From the NCBI GenBank assembly GCA_023387695.1, contig JAEWHT010000166.1:1-8391 (forward strand): 8,391 bases of DNA, read 5' to 3'. A program made the translations under genes and the position numbers. The notes under the pieces are model-generated. The model had not been told where the DNA came from. It searched no databases and saw only the letters and a list, made by a program, of their open reading frames with translations. Of this stretch, positions 6,539 to 8,391 are shown in pieces (within the stretch, counting starts at the first letter, position 1; each line of letters starts with the position of its first letter). The DNA comes from Pseudomonadota bacterium. Lineage in GTDB: Bacteria; Pseudomonadota; Alphaproteobacteria; Rhizobiales; Xanthobacteraceae.

Positions 6539-6563
6539 CATCATCGAACCACTGATTTGGCAA

Positions 6564-6578
6564 TTCCCCTTCGGGGAA
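6564..6578 (+). repeat. Small hairpin just before the 6599 gene
   Basis: TTCCCC (6564-6569) pairs with GGGGAA (6573-6578) across a 3-nt TTC loop. It lies 20 nt before the ATG at 6599. The right arm, GGGGAAAAA, is the only purine-rich run near the start and is rather far from it to act as a standard ribosome-binding site, so the structure may affect initiation. It lacks a T-tract and is unlikely to be a terminator on this strand. Confidence 0.3.
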
Positions 6579-6598
6579 AAACGTGCTGCCATGTGCGA

Positions 6599-7063
6599 AT
6601 GGTGGACGACAGCCAACCCGATGAACTGGTTCTACTCGCTAGGCGCCTTTATCAACGCCGAGCGACGGCCGTTGTCGTGCCATACCAGATGCTCGACGAG
6701 GCGCACCCGGAGGGCGAGTGTCACCAGAATGCGGGCACATGGGCGCGCGACAATCCGGGATGGAAGGTTGTCCATGGTTGGCTTGTGTTCGATTACGAGC
6801 ACGCGACGTCCGGCCTGCTGCAGCAGGTTTGGGTTAATCCTCACTCGGTAGTTCAAAATCCCGATGGCAAACACGTCGATCCGACACCAAGCAAAGCGTC
6901 GCAGCGCTATCCCTTCTTGGAGCACGAAGGTGCTGCCGACGATTTCATCAGGATTGTTCAAGGAAGGGGCCTAATCCGCATCGACTACGACACGTCCAAG
7001 CACGAGATCATCCAGGTCCTTGTAAATTCCGCCGCGGAAGGACGTCGGGATGCCTCTGCCTGA
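6599..7063 (+). CDS. Hypothetical protein with Cys-His-Asp enzyme-like motifs
   Basis: From ATG 6599 the product is 154 aa. Its core holds PEGECHQN (Cys41-His42), then GWKVVHGWLVFDY (54-66), VNPHSVV with His82, and HVDPTPS with Asp94. The order Cys, His, Asp, with strands between them, matches the layout of papain-fold or transglutaminase-like cysteine enzymes. I recall unnamed bacterial proteins with the same C-H-N/HSVV/D-x-TP pattern. Catalysis is inferred, not shown. The start is uncertain: GTG 6593 is an alternative and no good ribosome-binding site is present, though the domain clearly begins after residue 1 of this model. Its last 14 nt overlap the next gene, so the two proteins are probably made together. 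The third base of many codons is A or T compared with the glucan synthase, in line with acquired DNA. Confidence 0.74.
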   Translation: MVDDSQPDELVLLARRLYQRRATAVVVPYQMLDEAHPEGECHQNAGTWARDNPGWKVVHGWLVFDYEHATSGLLQQVWVNPHSVVQNPDGKHVDPTPSKASQRYPFLEHEGAADDFIRIVQGRGLIRIDYDTSKHEIIQVLVNSAAEGRRDASA

Positions 7064-7466
7064 GTCGCCGCTGGCCGTTTCTACTAATAAGCCGCTGCAC
7101 CTCACTATCGAGCAAGCCATGTGCCGCCAGGTCGACGCAGCGATTGATGCGTTAGTGATCGGCAATTTTGACATCGCGCTTACGCTCGCAGGCGCGGCTG
7201 AGGACATGGTGCAGCGCACCGGTCTGCACATGTTTGGCGAACTCAAATCGTCGCCCAAAGCCCTAGAGCGCTTCACGAAAAAAGAGTGGATCGCGATTCT
7301 GAACATGGAACGCGACTGGCTTAAGCACGGGGGCCGCCCATATATGGAAATTGCCTGTTCTTCAGCTGCTTTCATGATAGCGCGGGCAGCGTCGAAAATC
7401 GAAAACTGGACGCCGAAGATGGTCGAATTCAAAATCTGGCTTTTGGCCAATCTCGACCAACTTTAG
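7050..7466 (+). CDS. Helical protein with HEPN-like R-x4-H motif
   Basis: The 138-aa product starts at ATG 7050, behind GGAAGGA (7036-7042) with a 7-nt spacer, and overlaps the upstream gene by 14 nt. It is predicted to be nearly all helical. A first pair of helices contains GNFDIALTLAGAAEDMV (38-54), typical of small four-helix proteins that pack as dimers. Later comes NMERDWLKHGG, where Arg88 and His93 form R-x4-H, the catalytic signature of HEPN ribonucleases (RN-x3-H in many toxins). A further helix (residues 99-117) and a C-terminal helix complete a plausible four- to five-helix bundle. HEPN proteins often act as RNases in toxin-antitoxin, abortive infection or CRISPR accessory roles, generally next to a partner gene. 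A non-enzymatic helical protein remains possible. Confidence 0.78.
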   Translation: MPLPESPLAVSTNKPLHLTIEQAMCRQVDAAIDALVIGNFDIALTLAGAAEDMVQRTGLHMFGELKSSPKALERFTKKEWIAILNMERDWLKHGGRPYMEIACSSAAFMIARAASKIENWTPKMVEFKIWLLANLDQL

Positions 7467-7503
7467 ATCGTGTCGCTTTCGTCTGACCTGATCAGGAGCA
7501 CCC

Positions 7504-7728
7504 ATGAGCAAGGGCCCGTTCGGAATCGAGGATCCGAGGCTCTACCGCCCTCGGATGACCGCCGACGGCAAATGGATGGTGGGCTATGTTGACGACGGCA
7601 AATGGGTAATGGACCAGCCCGTACTGTATGATTCAATGGAGCAAGCGGAGGAAGTCGCCGAGATCCTGACCGCGCGCGATATGGATCGCTACCGCAAGGA
7701 ACTAGCTACGCGTCCTTTTACCGGTTGA
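7504..7728 (+). CDS. Small hypothetical protein with a DGKW repeat
   Basis: The 74-aa product starts at ATG 7504 behind AGGAG (7494-7498) with a 5-nt spacer, 37 nt after the HEPN-like gene, so it may belong to the same transcript. It has a short N-terminal lead, then DGKWMVGYVDDGKWVMDQP (residues 21-39), in which DGKW occurs twice 10 codons apart; the coding DNA repeats the same 12 bases (7564-7575 and 7594-7605). This looks like a small beta-hairpin or strand repeat. A helix rich in Glu follows (MEQAEEVAEIL, about 46-56), then a charged tail. No family is recognised. Its end overlaps the convergent minus-strand gene by 11 nt, which leaves no room for a separate terminator. Confidence 0.68.
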   Translation: MSKGPFGIEDPRLYRPRMTADGKWMVGYVDDGKWVMDQPVLYDSMEQAEEVAEILTARDMDRYRKELATRPFTG

Positions 7729-8391
7729 CCGGCGCGGTAGTCACCGGCTGCCCCGCACTGTCATAGATCGTGCCCGAGGTCTGGTCACGCCACTGCTTCC
7801 TGGACTGGCTGTACTGGAGCGCGGCAATACCACGAAGCGAGGACGGCACCTCCGGCACTGCATCTTCGTGCCGGGCTGGAGATGCCGTCTGACTCTCCAA
7901 GCCACCGGACAGCTGGATATGATCGGAAAGACGCTGCTGCAATGTGCGGGAATACGGTTGCAGGGCCTGACTGATCATCGATGACGGATCACGCAAGTCC
8001 ATGGCATTGGCCGGCAGTGTGCCAGCACGTGATTTTGCCAGGTATTGCGGCAAGAAGTCACTCATGAAGGCAGCATAGTTGGCTGCTCCGACCGCATCCT
8101 TGTTCTGAAGGATTCCGCCAGAAATAATCAGCTTGTCCTTTACGGCCGAAATAGTGTTCTTCCAGAGCTCGCCCTTCAGCGGAGACGTTTCGATCTCGGT
8201 AACAAGCCGCTCCATCGACTGAAAATCGCTGTTGCTCAGCTTGCCATCGATCTGGGCGCGCATGAGATCCATCCGCGTAGTCGGATTGTTTGCGTCAAAC
8301 ATCCGGTCGACGAGGTTTTTGCGAAGGTTCGGATCAGAAACGATGGGCTCGGCCTTCAAGTTCTGCTGGTGCTCGCCCCAGTCTATTAACG
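7718..8391 (-). CDS. Probable phage virion-associated protein, C-terminal part (5' end off window)
   Basis: The minus-strand frame is open from TAA (7718-7720) to the right edge. A TTG at 8357-8359 could be read as a start, but the frame continues with coding-like residues (WGEHQQN) beyond it, so I treat this as a partial gene of at least 223 aa. The visible part is hydrophilic and helical: DPNLRKNLVDRMFDANNPTT, later LPANAMDLRDPSSMI, and a tail with TSGTIYDSAGQPV. This resembles the C-terminal regions of large phage structural or ejection proteins (internal virion or lytic transglycosylase type) seen in bradyrhizobial prophages, a resemblance from memory. It lacks any catalytic motif in the visible part. 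If right, prophage DNA extends to the right of the window. Confidence 0.72.
   Translation of the reverse strand, partial: LIDWGEHQQNLKAEPIVSDPNLRKNLVDRMFDANNPTTRMDLMRAQIDGKLSNSDFQSMERLVTEIETSPLKGELWKNTISAVKDKLIISGGILQNKDAVGAANYAAFMSDFLPQYLAKSRAGTLPANAMDLRDPSSMISQALQPYSRTLQQRLSDHIQLSGGLESQTASPARHEDAVPEVPSSLRGIAALQYSQSRKQWRDQTSGTIYDSAGQPVTTAPVNR

Larger units (their letters stand above)
6250..6598. other. 349-bp divergent intergenic region
   Basis: This stretch separates the minus-strand Tat-signal gene from the plus-strand cluster and should hold both promoters, though I find no convincing -35/-10 pair. It contains several inverted repeats: CCGGC/GCCGG near 6269-6286, GCCAG/CTGGC near 6285-6306, GTGAGAAC (6316-6323) matched by GTTCTCAC (6515-6522), and the two structures listed separately. 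A 39-codon ORF (6436-6555) lacks a ribosome-binding site. The frame of the 6599 gene is open back to a TTG at 6365, but that part has no protein-like character. Confidence 0.4.

Noticed and set aside
6436..6555. 39-codon ORF starting MATVDPGKDR
   Set aside because: The peptide is plausible in composition but no ribosome-binding site precedes it and inverted repeats run through it; not supported without conservation data.
6365..6598. Longer version of the Cys/His/Asp protein
   Set aside because: The added 78 residues would begin at a TTG without a ribosome-binding site, read as random Arg/Pro/His-rich sequence, and cover the structured intergenic region.
8045..8389. Plus-strand ORF opposite the phage-like gene
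   Set aside because: The minus-strand frame stays open to the window edge and has phage-like character; the plus-strand reading shows no ribosome-binding site or domain.
1..8391. CRISPR array, IS element or integrase
   Set aside because: No regularly spaced direct repeats, no transposase or recombinase motifs and no terminal inverted repeats with target duplications were found on either strand.

Overview
The window looks like a high-GC alphaproteobacterial chromosome, most likely Bradyrhizobium or a close relative. The support is an 887-codon bradyrhizobial-type beta-glucan synthase, a degenerate copy of what I remember as a Bradyrhizobiaceae intergenic palindrome, a DUF982-like protein, and a small Tat-signal protein of a style I associate with bradyrhizobial genomes. 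This assignment comes from recognition, not from a database search.

Layout. Positions 1-54 hold the probable C-terminus of an upstream gene. A 35-codon ORF with a good ribosome-binding site (155-262) ends 5 nt before a large NdvB-like GH17/GT2 fusion enzyme (268-2931). This is the core-chromosome part. A 270-bp intergenic stretch with a candidate promoter and a repeat relic leads to tRNA-Lys(UUU) at 3202-3277.

From the tRNA onward the character changes to what looks like an accessory island: small genes, tight overlaps, both strands used, and no housekeeping functions. In order: a 32-aa single-span membrane microprotein (3444-3542); a stand-alone proteasome-beta-like Ntn hydrolase starting at TTG (3808-4650), overlapping a 76-aa hypothetical gene (4640-4870); a four-cysteine (zinc-ribbon-like) protein (4954-5253) overlapping a DUF982-like protein (5253-5543) and closed by a GC-rich hairpin; a minus-strand secreted-type protein with a Tat-like signal (5698-6249); a 349-bp non-coding region with inverted repeats; then a plus-strand cluster of a Cys/His/Asp enzyme-like protein (6599-7063), an overlapping protein with an HEPN-style R-x4-H motif (7050-7466), and a 74-aa hypothetical (7504-7728). 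The last gene, on the minus strand and running off the right edge (7718-8391), resembles a phage virion-associated protein, so the right side may be prophage.

How it may fit together (inference): a tRNA-Lys gene used as an integration site, followed by cargo of small genes. The two best candidates for something undescribed are the proteasome-like hydrolase with its coupled small partner, and the Cys/His/Asp protein coupled to the HEPN-like protein, which has the architecture of a two-gene effector or toxin module. No integrase, second attachment site, CRISPR array or IS element is visible in the window.
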